Assembly (NCBI GenBank): GCA_902760865.1
Contig: CACWID010000013.1
Span: 1-61,908, forward strand
Origin: an uncultured Bacteroidales bacterium
Lineage (GTDB): Bacteria > Bacteroidota > Bacteroidia > Bacteroidales > Muribaculaceae
DNA: 61,908 nt
Direction of reading: 5' to 3'
The notes under the pieces were generated by a model. That model searched no databases, was not told the DNA's origin, and worked only from the letters and a program-made list of their open reading frames with translations. Position 1 is the stretch's first letter, and each line of letters opens with the position of its first letter. Positions 18,141 to 26,829 of the stretch are shown here, one piece after another. The translations under genes and the position numbers were made by a program.

Positions 18141-19375
18141 TAAAACGCATGGTCATATTGTTATTGCTGGCATGGACGTCGAGCCTCGCATGGTGCGATG
18201 AGGTCCTCCTGCCCACTGATAGCATTGATGCCGCTAAGAATGACAGTATTGCCATGCAGTTCAGAATAATTTCAAGGCAGCTTGATAGCATTGCCATGCA
18301 GATAGGCGCCCGTGATGCAGACCTTTACCTAAACAGAGCTGCTATCCAAATAGATAGCCTGGATGCTAAGGAACGCTGGAAGCATGTTGTCCTGCGGCAC
18401 GGGTGGAGCATCAATGATACGTCGATCTACTATCCACCGGTGCTCAACTTCGGTGTCAAGGCCTACCGATGGCTCAATCATGCCTTGAATTATTATGACT
18501 CGGCCTATGTCGTCAACCCCGGGAAGGGAAAGAAGAAGTTTAAGGTCATGATCAAGAACAGTAACTGGATTGACTTTTACTCCGGGCATTTGGGCAAATG
18601 GGAGACTCCCGTGCAGCTCAACAGCGATGTCACGTCATTGTTCGGTTTCCATATCAGCGGTATGGGCTTAAGTTTCACCTATATGCTCAACGCGAGGGAC
18701 CTGTTGGCAGGAAGATTCATCCACAACCGCAGGCTGCAGTTTTCATTTACCACCTCACGCATTTTTATCGAGGGATACTATCGCAAGAATGACCAGAGTA
18801 CAGTCCACTTGCACCGACTGGGTAAGTGGCAGGGTGACGATATCTTCTATGGTCTCACGCGCGAGGGTTATGGCCTGGATGCCTACTATATCTTTAACCA
18901 CACCCATTACTCCCAAGCTGCTGCCTACTGTTTCTCCAAGTATCAAAAGCGCAGTTCCGGCTCTCTGTTGGCGGGTATCTACCTCAGTCATCAAGATGTA
19001 GTGATGGACATGACCTTCTTGAGAAGTGATCTCAAGATTCATCTACCTGATCACGTGACTGACTACCGTTTCCGCTATCGTGACTTCGGATTCATGATAG
19101 GTTATGGATACAGTTGGGTGTTCCATCACGGCTGGCTCTTCAACGTCACCGTGGTGCCCAGTATCGGCTACCGTCATAGTTTCCCCAATTCCATTGAAGG
19201 TCTGAAGTCCCTGTTGTCAACCAACCTGAATGGTCGCTTGGCCCTGGTACGCACCGCCGGCAACTTTTTTTACGCTTTCAACTTTAACCATGAGGGACAT
19301 TGGTATCAGAGTGTCCAACACAGTTTCTACAACAGCTACAGCAACTTTGACCTCACCGCCGGCTTCCGTTTCTGA
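18137..19375 (+). CDS. DUF4421-family outer-membrane-associated protein
   Basis: A 412-residue exported protein with a signal peptide (MIKRMVILLLLAWTSSLAWC). The central and C-terminal sequence is that of the Bacteroidota DUF4421 family: IDFYSGHLGKWETPVQLNSD, GFHISGMGLSFTYMLN, GYGLDAYYIFNHTHYSQAAAY, then alternating hydrophobic strands ending in FDLTAGFRF with a C-terminal aromatic, which suggests a small outer-membrane barrel. The function of the family is unknown. The 4-nt overlap (ATGA) with tamB suggests that it is a client or partner of the TamB assembly route. Codon use is less GC-biased than in tamB. Confidence 0.8.
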   Translation: MIKRMVILLLLAWTSSLAWCDEVLLPTDSIDAAKNDSIAMQFRIISRQLDSIAMQIGARDADLYLNRAAIQIDSLDAKERWKHVVLRHGWSINDTSIYYPPVLNFGVKAYRWLNHALNYYDSAYVVNPGKGKKKFKVMIKNSNWIDFYSGHLGKWETPVQLNSDVTSLFGFHISGMGLSFTYMLNARDLLAGRFIHNRRLQFSFTTSRIFIEGYYRKNDQSTVHLHRLGKWQGDDIFYGLTREGYGLDAYYIFNHTHYSQAAAYCFSKYQKRSSGSLLAGIYLSHQDVVMDMTFLRSDLKIHLPDHVTDYRFRYRDFGFMIGYGYSWVFHHGWLFNVTVVPSIGYRHSFPNSIEGLKSLLSTNLNGRLALVRTAGNFFYAFNFNHEGHWYQSVQHSFYNSYSNFDLTAGFRF

Positions 19376-19425
19376 TAGGCCTGATAGGTCTCATAGGTCC
19401 TATATGACTTATAGGGCCCATAATG
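19374..19425. repeat. ATAGG-type intergenic repeat upstream of tsaD
   Basis: Units of GATAGG, CATAGG and TATAGGG alternate with their complement CCTATA every 8-10 nt after the DUF4421 stop. A second patch (CCTATATGACCTATTAG, 19540-19556) lies closer to tsaD. The array is simple-sequence-like and partly palindromic. Confidence 0.6.
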
Positions 19426-19469
19426 AAGAAATATTTGTTTGGGGGTCTAGGTGTCTCGTCATTTTGTAT

Positions 19470-19477
19470 TAATTTTG
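19470..19477 (+). promoter_or_regulatory. -7 box of tsaD
   Basis: TAATTTTG about 96 nt before the tsaD ATG. No well-spaced TTG was seen. Confidence 0.4.
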
Positions 19478-19573
19478 CAACGGCTACGGGCCACACATCG
19501 TGTGATAAATATCAAGTGACTTTATAGGTGCAATAAGCCCTATATGACCTATTAGCCTTATATAAAAGAAACA

Positions 19574-20590
19574 ATGAGTGTAACGATATTAGGAATAGAG
19601 TCGTCCTGTGACGACACATCGGCAGCCGTGTTGCGTGACACGGTATTGTTGAGTAATGTCATCGCCAGCCAGCGGGTGCATGAGGCCTACGGCGGCGTGG
19701 TGCCCGAGTTGGCGTCTCGTGCCCACCAGCAGAACATCGTGCCGGTTGTCAGCGAGGCCATCCGCCAGGCGGGCATCGACCGCAAGGACATTGACGCCAT
19801 CGCCTTCACGCGCGGCCCAGGTCTGCCCGGGTCGCTCCATGTCGGCACCTCGTTTGCCAAGGGGTTGTCCCTGGCACTCGACATCCCGTTGGTCGATGTG
19901 AACCACCTGCACGGTCACGTGTTGTCCCATTTTGTCAAGGAGACGCCTGATGCCGAGGTGCCCGAGTTCCCCTACCTGTGCCTGCTCATCAGCGGCGGCA
20001 ACAGCCAGATCATCAAGGTCAATTCCCCCACCGACATGGAGGTGCTGGGACAGACCATCGACGATGCGGCCGGCGAGGCCTTCGACAAGTGTGCCAAAGT
20101 CATGGGCCTGCCATACCCCGGTGGCCCCATCATCGACAAGTTGGCTGCCGAGGGTGATGCCAAGGCATTCAAGTTCGCTAAACCGCATATTGAAGGCTAC
20201 AATTACAGCTTCAGCGGCTTGAAGACATCGTTCCTTTACACCCTGCGTGATGCGCTCAAGGATAATGCCAATTTTATCGAGGAGAACAAGGCAGACCTCG
20301 CCGCCTCGTTGCAACGCACGATCATCGAGATATTGATGGACAAATTCGGCAAGGCCATCAAGGCCACAGGTATCAAGACCATCGCCATCGGTGGCGGAGT
20401 GTCGGCCAACAGCGGTATGCGTGCCGCCGTCGAGGACTATGCCCGACGTCACCGCCTCAAGGCCTTCATCCCCAAGCGCGTCTTCACCACCGACAACGCC
20501 GCCATGATCGCTATCGCCGGCCACTACAAGTACTTGAATAAGGACTTCTGCGACATCACCGCACCCCCCTTCCAGCGCGTCATCATCTAA
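19574..20590 (+). CDS. tsaD: tRNA N6-threonylcarbamoyladenosine transferase TsaD
   Basis: Kae1/TsaD protein that transfers threonylcarbamoyl to A37 of ANN-decoding tRNAs, working with TsaB and TsaE. Length (338) is standard. Hallmarks are ILGIESSCDDTS at the N-terminus, YGGVVPELASRAH, the metal-binding HxxxH (His111 and His115 in VNHLHGH), ISGGNSQI, IDDAAGEAFDK, and IGGGVSANSGMR. The last 31 codons recur as a diverged orphan copy at 21457-21549, downstream of the next gene. The tail of this copy may therefore have been exchanged when that segment was acquired. Confidence 0.97.
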   Translation: MSVTILGIESSCDDTSAAVLRDTVLLSNVIASQRVHEAYGGVVPELASRAHQQNIVPVVSEAIRQAGIDRKDIDAIAFTRGPGLPGSLHVGTSFAKGLSLALDIPLVDVNHLHGHVLSHFVKETPDAEVPEFPYLCLLISGGNSQIIKVNSPTDMEVLGQTIDDAAGEAFDKCAKVMGLPYPGGPIIDKLAAEGDAKAFKFAKPHIEGYNYSFSGLKTSFLYTLRDALKDNANFIEENKADLAASLQRTIIEILMDKFGKAIKATGIKTIAIGGGVSANSGMRAAVEDYARRHRLKAFIPKRVFTTDNAAMIAIAGHYKYLNKDFCDITAPPFQRVII

Positions 20591-20623
20591 AAAGAGCCTC
20601 CAGCTAAAAAGTAATCTGCAGAA

Positions 20624-21397
20624 ATGAAAACACATAGACTTGTGATGATTGCCCTTGTTGCTCTAGCATCTCTCATGGCAATAGCGCAAGAGCAAAGAAC
20701 AGATACGATTATTCCGAAGTTCTTGATCAATGGCTATTTTTTTCAGGAGTTACCAGAACTCCCAGATGCCAATCCAAGTTACACGCGACTGAAAGATTCA
20801 GAAGGGAACAAGATACTTGCCATTGGACTTGATGTAGATTTACCCGAATCTGTCATCAGCAAGGCGATACCCCGAGAGCAAGTGCGCAATGCCAATCAGT
20901 TCCTGAATGGTGCCAATATGATGGCAACGATGGTGGAATTGGCTCAAGCAGGCGTAAAAGATGATGGCACTTTCTATTCACCTAAGGCAGGTGAGCCATT
21001 CCCTCCATTTAATGAAATAGATTTAGAAGGACGCAGATGGACCAACGACAGTGTCAAAGGTCATGTGATGGTCCTCAACCTGTGGTATTCCGGCTGTGGA
21101 CCGTGCCGTGCCGAAATGCCTGAGCTGTCAACGTGGAAAGAACAGTTCCCTGATGTCATGTTTTTCTCTGCAACCTACCATGATGCAGAAGTTGTCCAAA
21201 AGATAACCGAGAAACACCACTTCACTTGGACCCACCTCGTTGAAGCCAAGGATATGATGTCTTGGATCGGGACCGAGGGCTTTCCCTTTACAGTGGTTGT
21301 CGATAAAATGGGAATTGTCCTCTATGCCGTTCATGGCACAAGTCAGGAAATACGTGCCGAAATCATTGCTAAAATAAAAGAAGCAGAAGGAATTTGA
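20624..21397 (+). CDS. Secreted thioredoxin-like protein (TlpA/ResA type)
   Basis: Exported thiol-disulfide protein of 257 residues. A signal peptide (residues 1-21) is followed by a family-specific N-terminal region (about 25-120) and a thioredoxin-fold domain (about 122-255) with the active site Cys158-Gly-Pro-Cys161 in LNLWYSGCGPCRAEMPEL and the cis-proline region GFPFTVVV. It likely reduces or shuffles disulfides in the periplasm; the partner is unknown. The gene is clearly more AT-rich than tsaD before it and lies between tsaD and an orphan tsaD tail, so it seems to have arrived as a short cassette (20591-21456). Confidence 0.88.
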   Translation: MKTHRLVMIALVALASLMAIAQEQRTDTIIPKFLINGYFFQELPELPDANPSYTRLKDSEGNKILAIGLDVDLPESVISKAIPREQVRNANQFLNGANMMATMVELAQAGVKDDGTFYSPKAGEPFPPFNEIDLEGRRWTNDSVKGHVMVLNLWYSGCGPCRAEMPELSTWKEQFPDVMFFSATYHDAEVVQKITEKHHFTWTHLVEAKDMMSWIGTEGFPFTVVVDKMGIVLYAVHGTSQEIRAEIIAKIKEAEGI

Positions 21398-21456
21398 CAG
21401 ACTAAATTTCTCAGTACGGAGAGATTTGTTTATCACTAACGGTTAATTGATTTGAT

Positions 21457-21549
21457 GCCGCCATGATTGCCATCGCCGGCCACTACAAGTACCTGGCCGG
21501 AGAATTCTGCGACATCACCGCGCCCCCATTCCAGCGCGTCGTCATTTAA
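21457..21549 (+). pseudogene. Orphan copy of the tsaD 3' end
   Basis: The 93 bases encode AAMIAIAGHYKY then a variable LAGE, then FCDITAPPFQRVVI and a stop. They align without gaps to the last 31 codons of tsaD (20498-20590), with 79 of 93 bases identical by my count. The similarity starts abruptly at 21457 and ends with the stop codon. There is no start codon or rest of the gene, so this is a remnant. It is best explained as the original tsaD tail displaced by an 866-nt insertion that supplied a replacement tail. Confidence 0.88.
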
Positions 21550-21582
21550 GAAACCTCAAGCGCTCCTTGGGGTGGTAAATGC

Positions 21583-22176
21583 CTACTTGCGGAATTTCCT
21601 GCCGTTTTGTATATAGATTTGGCCTTCAATCATGTGTTGTGGTGCAACGCGCTGCCCTTGCAGGTCATAGATAGTGTTGTCGAGCAAGCCCGTGCGATCC
21701 TCTACCACTGTCGTAACTGACGAGACTTCATCATTCAGCGTTTCAACCTCGGCCTCGTATTGTTCTCCCTTGGCAAAGTAGCCATACATGCAAACCGCAG
21801 GGTCATATTTCATGTAGATTCGGATCATGTAGATTCCGTCATCCCATCCCGAGATGTCGATGCGCTCATCTAGCTCGGGTGTGAGCTGCTCAAATGGGTA
21901 GTTTTTTGTTACGGCGTAATCGTGCAGCTGGTCGGTTATGCCCACTTCCACATCATTGTAGGTGACTTCGGTACAGATAAGAATTGAGTCGCTTGAGACC
22001 CACACTTCAAGTGCGCCTTCATCTATCGAGAGTGTATCGCTGGTGGCATCTAGCTTGGCCCATGCCTTTTTATTGGTTCGCACATGGCGGTACTTCTTGT
22101 TAGGGCGCTGTGTGGCCGCCGCCACAAGCACCGTGCCGATCAGGATAAGAATGATAAAACCTGAGAATTTCTTCAT
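21583..22176 (-). CDS. Small secreted protein with C-terminal sorting-like tail
   Basis: A 197-residue exported protein with a signal peptide or membrane anchor (FSGFIILILIGTVLVAAATQ). The middle is a beta-rich domain (ALEVWVSSDSILICTEV ... ISGWDDGIYMIRIYMKYD) resembling the DUF3244-like small secreted proteins of Bacteroidota. The C-terminus (NTIYDLQGQRVAPQHMIEGQ then IYIQNGRKFRK) is a typical Bacteroidales secretion-type tail (YDLxGRxV ... GIYIxxGKKxxx). It lies 14 nt downstream of the TPR/HTH regulator on the same strand and so is probably co-transcribed with it. The function is unknown. Confidence 0.72.
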   Translation of the reverse strand: MKKFSGFIILILIGTVLVAAATQRPNKKYRHVRTNKKAWAKLDATSDTLSIDEGALEVWVSSDSILICTEVTYNDVEVGITDQLHDYAVTKNYPFEQLTPELDERIDISGWDDGIYMIRIYMKYDPAVCMYGYFAKGEQYEAEVETLNDEVSSVTTVVEDRTGLLDNTIYDLQGQRVAPQHMIEGQIYIQNGRKFRK

Positions 22177-22190
22177 TGTTCAACTGATAA

Positions 22191-23783
22191 TTAAAGGGTA
22201 CTGATGAATTCATGGAACAGGTTGGCTGTCCCTTTTCTTTTAAACAGTTTGTAATAGAGCCTTGAGCGCATCATGCTCAAGGCGTTGGGCTCCATGCCCA
22301 GGAAGGCACAGATCAGTTTGTTGGGAACTTTGGCTTTCTCAAGCATACAAAGCATAATCTCTTTGTCCTTGAGTTTGCCATTGAGTTGCCTCACTTTCTC
22401 GATGCAACCGTCATAAGTGGCATTGAGCACGTCTTCAAGAGCATTATAGTCAGCCAACTTGGGTACAAATCGGGGATCGTGGAAATTGGCGTAAAGCGTT
22501 GATTCAGAAAATTCTCGCACCCCTTGCACTCTGCTAGGTCGCGGTTGCTGCTGCGCTTCGCGCAGTTCTTGCATCAGTTTGTCTGCTTTCTCGCGCTGGA
22601 GTCGGTTGAGCAGGTTTTTATGCTTGATAGTAAAATAGCCAAACAGCATTATGCCAAGCAAGAAAAGTGACAGAGCGATAATAATCAGGTCTTGTCTGCG
22701 CAATTCGGCATCCTGACGGCGTTCATTGTCCAACTTCTTGTTGAGTGTGGCAATCAGATTGGCATGCTGTCCCTTTTCCACAGCCGTCAGCGAGTCATCA
22801 TGGGCAATGCTCCTACTCAGTAGTTCAAATGCTTCACGATATTGCTGACGTTCGGCCAGAATGTCGGCCGAGTTGAGCAATGCATCCCGTTGCACGTAGG
22901 GGTTGTCGGCGTCAAGTCCCTGGCGGAACAATATCGCAGCCGAGTCAAGATTGCCAGTTGCCAGATAGTAGTTGGCATACTGATTGGTGAGGATGCAACT
23001 ATCGGTTGTCTGAAGGTTGTGACACGCATCGAGCGATGCTTTCATCCGGGGCAAATCATCCAGGTTAAGGTATGTGTCCGAAAGCTCCACTTGAATGGTC
23101 TGGAACGACTCTGCATCATTGCAGTCAAGTGCCATCTGTGCTGCATTCTTGAACATTGCGACACCTTGCTCATATTGCTCGAGTGCCACATGGCTGCGAG
23201 CCAGATTGCGGAGCGCGAAAATTTGAACCACTGTATCGCCAGCCAGCTCTCCAAGCTGAATGGCCTTCCTGAAGTGGGGCTGGCTCTGACGGTACAAATC
23301 CTGATACATATTCACTTGCCCGATCTGATTGACAGCGCGTGCCCTGATAGAAAGGACGGCACTGTCGGTCGATAGCGTGTCGGTGGCCAGTGAATGATTA
23401 TAGGCGTTTAAGGCGTCCCCCGTGAGTTGCATCTCGTCATAGACGCGCCCCAGTTGAAACCAGGCAAGCGTCCTCTCTTGAGATGAGCCGTGCTTGTCGA
23501 AGTAACGAACTGCTTCTTGCATGGCCGAGTCGTTGTCGTGGAGGATATGACATTTCTCCTCAGCCCTGTTCCTGAGCAAATAGTACTGCATGCGGTCTTC
23601 CCTGGGCCATGTTTCGGTTTCGGCGGCTATTTCGGCAAGCAGTAGCAATGCACTATCGGGGTGGTCGGTGATCAGACTGTCGGCCGTCAATAGTGCAAGC
23701 GGTTGTGAGTGGTGGTTGCTGCCGCATGAAACAATTGTCAGCAAACAGCAACACGCGATCATGTATTGTACGCATCGTTCCAT
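22191..23783 (-). CDS. TPR lipoprotein regulator with C-terminal HTH-like domain
   Basis: Membrane-bound sensor-regulator of 530 residues. The N-terminus carries a lipobox-like sequence (LTIVSCGS, Cys20), then TPR repeats (about 30-340). One membrane segment (LIIIALSLFLLGIMLFGYF, about 360-378), a coiled-coil linker and a C-terminal HTH-like region (KDKEIMLCMLEKAKVPNKL, LGMEPNALSMMRSRLYYKLF) follow. This layout is widespread in Bacteroidota, usually next to the genes it controls. The -7 box lies only 4 nt from the ATG at 23783, so the mRNA may be leaderless, or translation may start at the ATG at 23762. It is divergent from the CotH gene and in line with the secreted gene at 21583. Confidence 0.8.
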   Translation of the reverse strand: MERCVQYMIACCCLLTIVSCGSNHHSQPLALLTADSLITDHPDSALLLLAEIAAETETWPREDRMQYYLLRNRAEEKCHILHDNDSAMQEAVRYFDKHGSSQERTLAWFQLGRVYDEMQLTGDALNAYNHSLATDTLSTDSAVLSIRARAVNQIGQVNMYQDLYRQSQPHFRKAIQLGELAGDTVVQIFALRNLARSHVALEQYEQGVAMFKNAAQMALDCNDAESFQTIQVELSDTYLNLDDLPRMKASLDACHNLQTTDSCILTNQYANYYLATGNLDSAAILFRQGLDADNPYVQRDALLNSADILAERQQYREAFELLSRSIAHDDSLTAVEKGQHANLIATLNKKLDNERRQDAELRRQDLIIIALSLFLLGIMLFGYFTIKHKNLLNRLQREKADKLMQELREAQQQPRPSRVQGVREFSESTLYANFHDPRFVPKLADYNALEDVLNATYDGCIEKVRQLNGKLKDKEIMLCMLEKAKVPNKLICAFLGMEPNALSMMRSRLYYKLFKRKGTANLFHEFISTL

Positions 23784-23787
23784 GCTG

Positions 23788-23795
23788 CAAAGTTA
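23788..23795 (-). promoter_or_regulatory. -7 box abutting the start of the 23783 gene
   Basis: TAACTTTG on the minus strand ends 4 nt before the ATG at 23783. Transcription should start at or near that ATG. Confidence 0.5.
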
Positions 23796-23843
23796 GTGCT
23801 TTTCAGCAACACTGTTGTCGCAGCAGCGGCATTTCATGCGTCC

Positions 23844-23870
23844 TGTGAACATTTGTGAACACATTGTGAA
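23844..23870. promoter_or_regulatory. Three helically phased TGTGAA repeats
   Basis: TGTGAAC at 23844, TGTGAAC at 23854 and TGTGAAT at 23865 are spaced 10 and 11 nt apart, so all three face the same side of the helix. They lie between the divergent regulator and CotH promoters, ending 20 nt upstream of the CotH -33 TTG. This is a candidate activator or repressor site. Confidence 0.45.
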
Positions 23871-23889
23871 TAGTTATGATTCAGTGTGC

Positions 23890-23920
23890 TTGAGGTTCAC
23901 TGAGGTCACTTCTACTTTTG
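23890..23920 (+). promoter_or_regulatory. Promoter of the CotH gene
   Basis: TTG (23890-23892), a 20-nt spacer and TACTTTTG (23913-23920), 26 nt before the ATG. Confidence 0.7.
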
Positions 23921-23946
23921 CATCGCAATTTTAATTCTGAAAAATC

Positions 23947-25341
23947 ATGAAAGGAAATCTACTTTTTAGAACATCAGTGACCCTCTGCTTGTGGCTGGCG
24001 GCTTTGACAGTGGCTGGGCAATCGGGCACACTGCCAGTGATGTACATCGAGACCCGAAATCACCAGCCTGTCACTTCCAAGACAGTTTACGTCCCAGCAA
24101 CCTACTACCTGGTTGACAATCTGAATCCAGACATGAATATAGGCAGTAAAGATAGCCCAGAGCAGCTTGAGATACGCGGTCGTGGAAACTCCTCATGGAG
24201 GGATGCCAAGAAGCCCTATAAAATAAAGTTGGCGAATAAAACCTCGTTGCTTGGCATGAAGAAGAACAGACATTGGGCATTACTTCATTTTCATCTACCC
24301 ACAGTGGCAGGAATGCAACTCGGCAACATTATGGGCATGGAATGGACCCCATCGACCAAACCTGTGGAAGTGGTACTCAACGACGACTACGTCGGCTTGT
24401 ATCTGCTCACCGAGACCATCCGCATTGGCAAGAATCGTCTCAACATCTATGAGCAGCCCAACTGGAATAAGGATGGGAGTACAATCCCTTACGGTTGGCT
24501 TGTGGAGGTTGACAATTATTACGAGGCCAATCAGATTTATTTGCCGGAGAATGATCAATGGGGTATCAGAATCACATATCACTCTCCCGATTCGCTTTCC
24601 AGCGCACAAAAGAGTTGGTTGACCGATGAGTTTAGGGCAATCAATACGGCCATCTATGACGTCGACAAAACCAATGGAGCCTGGGAGCGGCTGATTGATG
24701 TGGACGCAATGGCGCGTTATTTCATCATTCAAGAAGTTCTTGACAACAGCGACGGATTTCATGGCAGCTTTTACCTGCACAAGGATTGTGAGGATGATGC
24801 CCGTTGGGTGGCAGGCCCATTGTGGGACTTGAATTGCAATCAACGAGAGAAAACCGATTATACCTTCCGCATGAAAACTTCTTACGGCTTCACTCCACAC
24901 TGGATAGGTGAACTGATAAAGGATGGTGACTTTTGTGACGCTGTAAAAGACGCCTGGAATCAATTCTACCCTGTTCAGGTGCAACAGTGGATGGAGTATA
25001 TTGATGAAAATCTGCTGCATTGCGGCGATGCACTCTATCTAGACAATATCCGGTGGAACCGCAGCAATGCTGAAAGCATCGGTGATAGAGTGGAACGAAT
25101 AAAAAGCTCGTTAATTGCCAATATGGAATGGTTTGACAAGCATCTGCCACATGCCGCTGGAATTAATCATGTCAACGACCCAGGTGAGAAAAGAATAGTC
25201 AACGTGAAATATATCAACTTGGCGGGAATGAGCAGCGATAAGCCATGGAATGGTGCGAACATCAAGCTGACAACCTGCAGTGATGGCAGTGTTGACGCTG
25301 TCAAGATGTGTCCTATCAATTCTTCAAGTAATTTAAATTGA
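23947..25341 (+). CDS. Secreted CotH-family kinase-like protein
   Basis: A 464-residue secreted protein with a signal peptide (residues 1-24, ending VAGQ). The CotH domain (about 60-390) is indicated by IRGRGNSSWRDAKKPYKIKL, GMKKNRHWALLHF, DYVGLYLLTETIRIGKNRLN, the loop GWLVEVDNYYEANQI and the catalytic-loop-like GPLWDLNCNQREK. CotH proteins are secreted atypical kinases; in bacteria they are often found on surface or spore structures. The C-terminus (VKYINLAGMSSDKPWNGANI) is a variant of the secretion-type tail seen at 57239 (VRYYNMAGQEMQQ). It is divergent from a TPR/HTH regulator, which probably controls it. Confidence 0.85.
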   Translation: MKGNLLFRTSVTLCLWLAALTVAGQSGTLPVMYIETRNHQPVTSKTVYVPATYYLVDNLNPDMNIGSKDSPEQLEIRGRGNSSWRDAKKPYKIKLANKTSLLGMKKNRHWALLHFHLPTVAGMQLGNIMGMEWTPSTKPVEVVLNDDYVGLYLLTETIRIGKNRLNIYEQPNWNKDGSTIPYGWLVEVDNYYEANQIYLPENDQWGIRITYHSPDSLSSAQKSWLTDEFRAINTAIYDVDKTNGAWERLIDVDAMARYFIIQEVLDNSDGFHGSFYLHKDCEDDARWVAGPLWDLNCNQREKTDYTFRMKTSYGFTPHWIGELIKDGDFCDAVKDAWNQFYPVQVQQWMEYIDENLLHCGDALYLDNIRWNRSNAESIGDRVERIKSSLIANMEWFDKHLPHAAGINHVNDPGEKRIVNVKYINLAGMSSDKPWNGANIKLTTCSDGSVDAVKMCPINSSSNLN

Positions 25342-25583
25342 CATGGTCCCCTTTAAAAACATGAGGTGTATAGTGTAGAGATGGACACCGCAGCCATTAC
25401 ATGAGGAGAAAAACCAACATTTGTGCACCGAAGTCAATCATGTATGACTTCGTTGCATCGAAGGAATCGAGCACCTTGTTTTCCTTATATGATGAATGTT
25501 GTTTAAGTTGTCGTTTAAATCCTACGCTCTGTACAGCATTGTACTTATTGTATTAGTTGTTTTCCATTTATTCTGGTTGTCGT

Positions 25584-26819
25584 TTAATGATGGGTACGGA
25601 TGGCGCGGATGCGTTGGGCCAGGGTGGGGTGACTGTAGCTGTACCACACGACCAGCGGGTGGGGAGTGAGGTTGCTCAGGGCGTGGGAGGCGAGTTTCTT
25701 GAGGCCGCTGATGAGAGCTTCGCCATGGCCGTGGCTGGCGGCGAAGGCGTCGGCGCGGTATTCGGCGCGGCGCGAGATGGCGCTGCCTGCGGGGCTGAGC
25801 AGCAGGTCAATCGGTGACAGCAGCAACGAGAAGGCCACGAGCGCCAGGATGAACGACGGAGCGGTGCCGCCCAGAGCTACGGGCAGGTGGGGATTGTCAA
25901 CCAGCAGCGAGAAGATAAACAGGTTGATGGCTATTGTCACGATGCTGATGATCATGTTCTTGAAGGTGTCGCGATGCTTGTAGTGGCCGAACTCGTGGGC
26001 GAGGACGGCGACAATCTCGTTGGTGGTCATCTGGTCCTGCAGCGTGTCGTAGAGCACAATGCGCTTTTTGGGGCCGAAGCCGGTGAAATAGGCGTTGGCC
26101 TTGGTGGAATGCTTGCTGCCGTCGATGATGTAGATGTCCTTGAACTTGGAACCAAAACTTGCCAGGGCCGCCGTGATGGCGTCACGCAGTTCGCCCTCGG
26201 GCAAGGGCGTCTGCTTGTTGAACAGGGGCACGATGAGGTTGCTGTAGAACATCGTGAAAAAGATGATGAACACGGCACATACCAGCGTTGCCCAAATCCA
26301 GAACTGCTGGCCGAAGGTCTGGTACAGCCAATAAACCACAGCCATCAGCACGGCGCTCAACACGGTCGAGACGGCGAAGGACTTGATGGTGTCGAGCCAG
26401 AAGGTCTTGTGCGTCGTGCGGTTGAAGCCGAAGCGCTCCTCGATGACAAAGGTCGAGTAGTAACTGAACGGCAGGGCGATGACCGTGTTGAACAAGTTGT
26501 AGATGACCAGGAACAGGATCACCTGCAGCACGGGCACGTCGGTCCAGGCCTTGCACTGGTTGTCGAGCCATCCCAGCAGACCGAAGCCCAGGATGATGAG
26601 TGTCAGGGCAAACGACACGCAGCGGGCGATGAGCGACACGCGCTTGTTGGTGCGCATGTAGTCCTGCTGGCGGCGGTACTTCTCCTCGTCATACAGCCCC
26701 TCCAACTCGGGCGGGACGGGATGCGTCATCCACTTGGTGTTCAGCCACGAGAGCACGCTACTGACGATAAACTCCAGCGTGACAAACGCGATAATCAGTA
26801 TCAAGAGTGTCTGTGCCAT
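25584..26819 (-). CDS. Ste24-type membrane metalloprotease (M48 family)
   Basis: Integral-membrane zinc peptidase of 411 residues, related to Ste24/CAAX protease and HtpX, probably acting in membrane-protein quality control. It has N-terminal membrane segments, IVDGSK-like sequence (YIIDGSKHSTKANAYFTGFG), the zinc motif HEFGH (His275, Glu276, His279) in AVLAHEFGHYKHRD, and the third-ligand region RRAEYRADAFAA. The sequence RFGFNRTTHKTFWLD is typical of the Ste24 branch. It lies 10 nt downstream of a small membrane-protein gene (26830-27363) and converges on the CotH gene. Confidence 0.9.
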   Translation of the reverse strand: MAQTLLILIIAFVTLEFIVSSVLSWLNTKWMTHPVPPELEGLYDEEKYRRQQDYMRTNKRVSLIARCVSFALTLIILGFGLLGWLDNQCKAWTDVPVLQVILFLVIYNLFNTVIALPFSYYSTFVIEERFGFNRTTHKTFWLDTIKSFAVSTVLSAVLMAVVYWLYQTFGQQFWIWATLVCAVFIIFFTMFYSNLIVPLFNKQTPLPEGELRDAITAALASFGSKFKDIYIIDGSKHSTKANAYFTGFGPKKRIVLYDTLQDQMTTNEIVAVLAHEFGHYKHRDTFKNMIISIVTIAINLFIFSLLVDNPHLPVALGGTAPSFILALVAFSLLLSPIDLLLSPAGSAISRRAEYRADAFAASHGHGEALISGLKKLASHALSNLTPHPLVVWYSYSHPTLAQRIRAIRTHH

Positions 26820-26829
26820 AATTCGCTAA

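Noticed and set aside
25342-25583. Possible gene between the CotH and Ste24 genes
   Set aside because: No frame with a start, composition or motif of a gene; it is a spacer between convergent genes without a clear hairpin.
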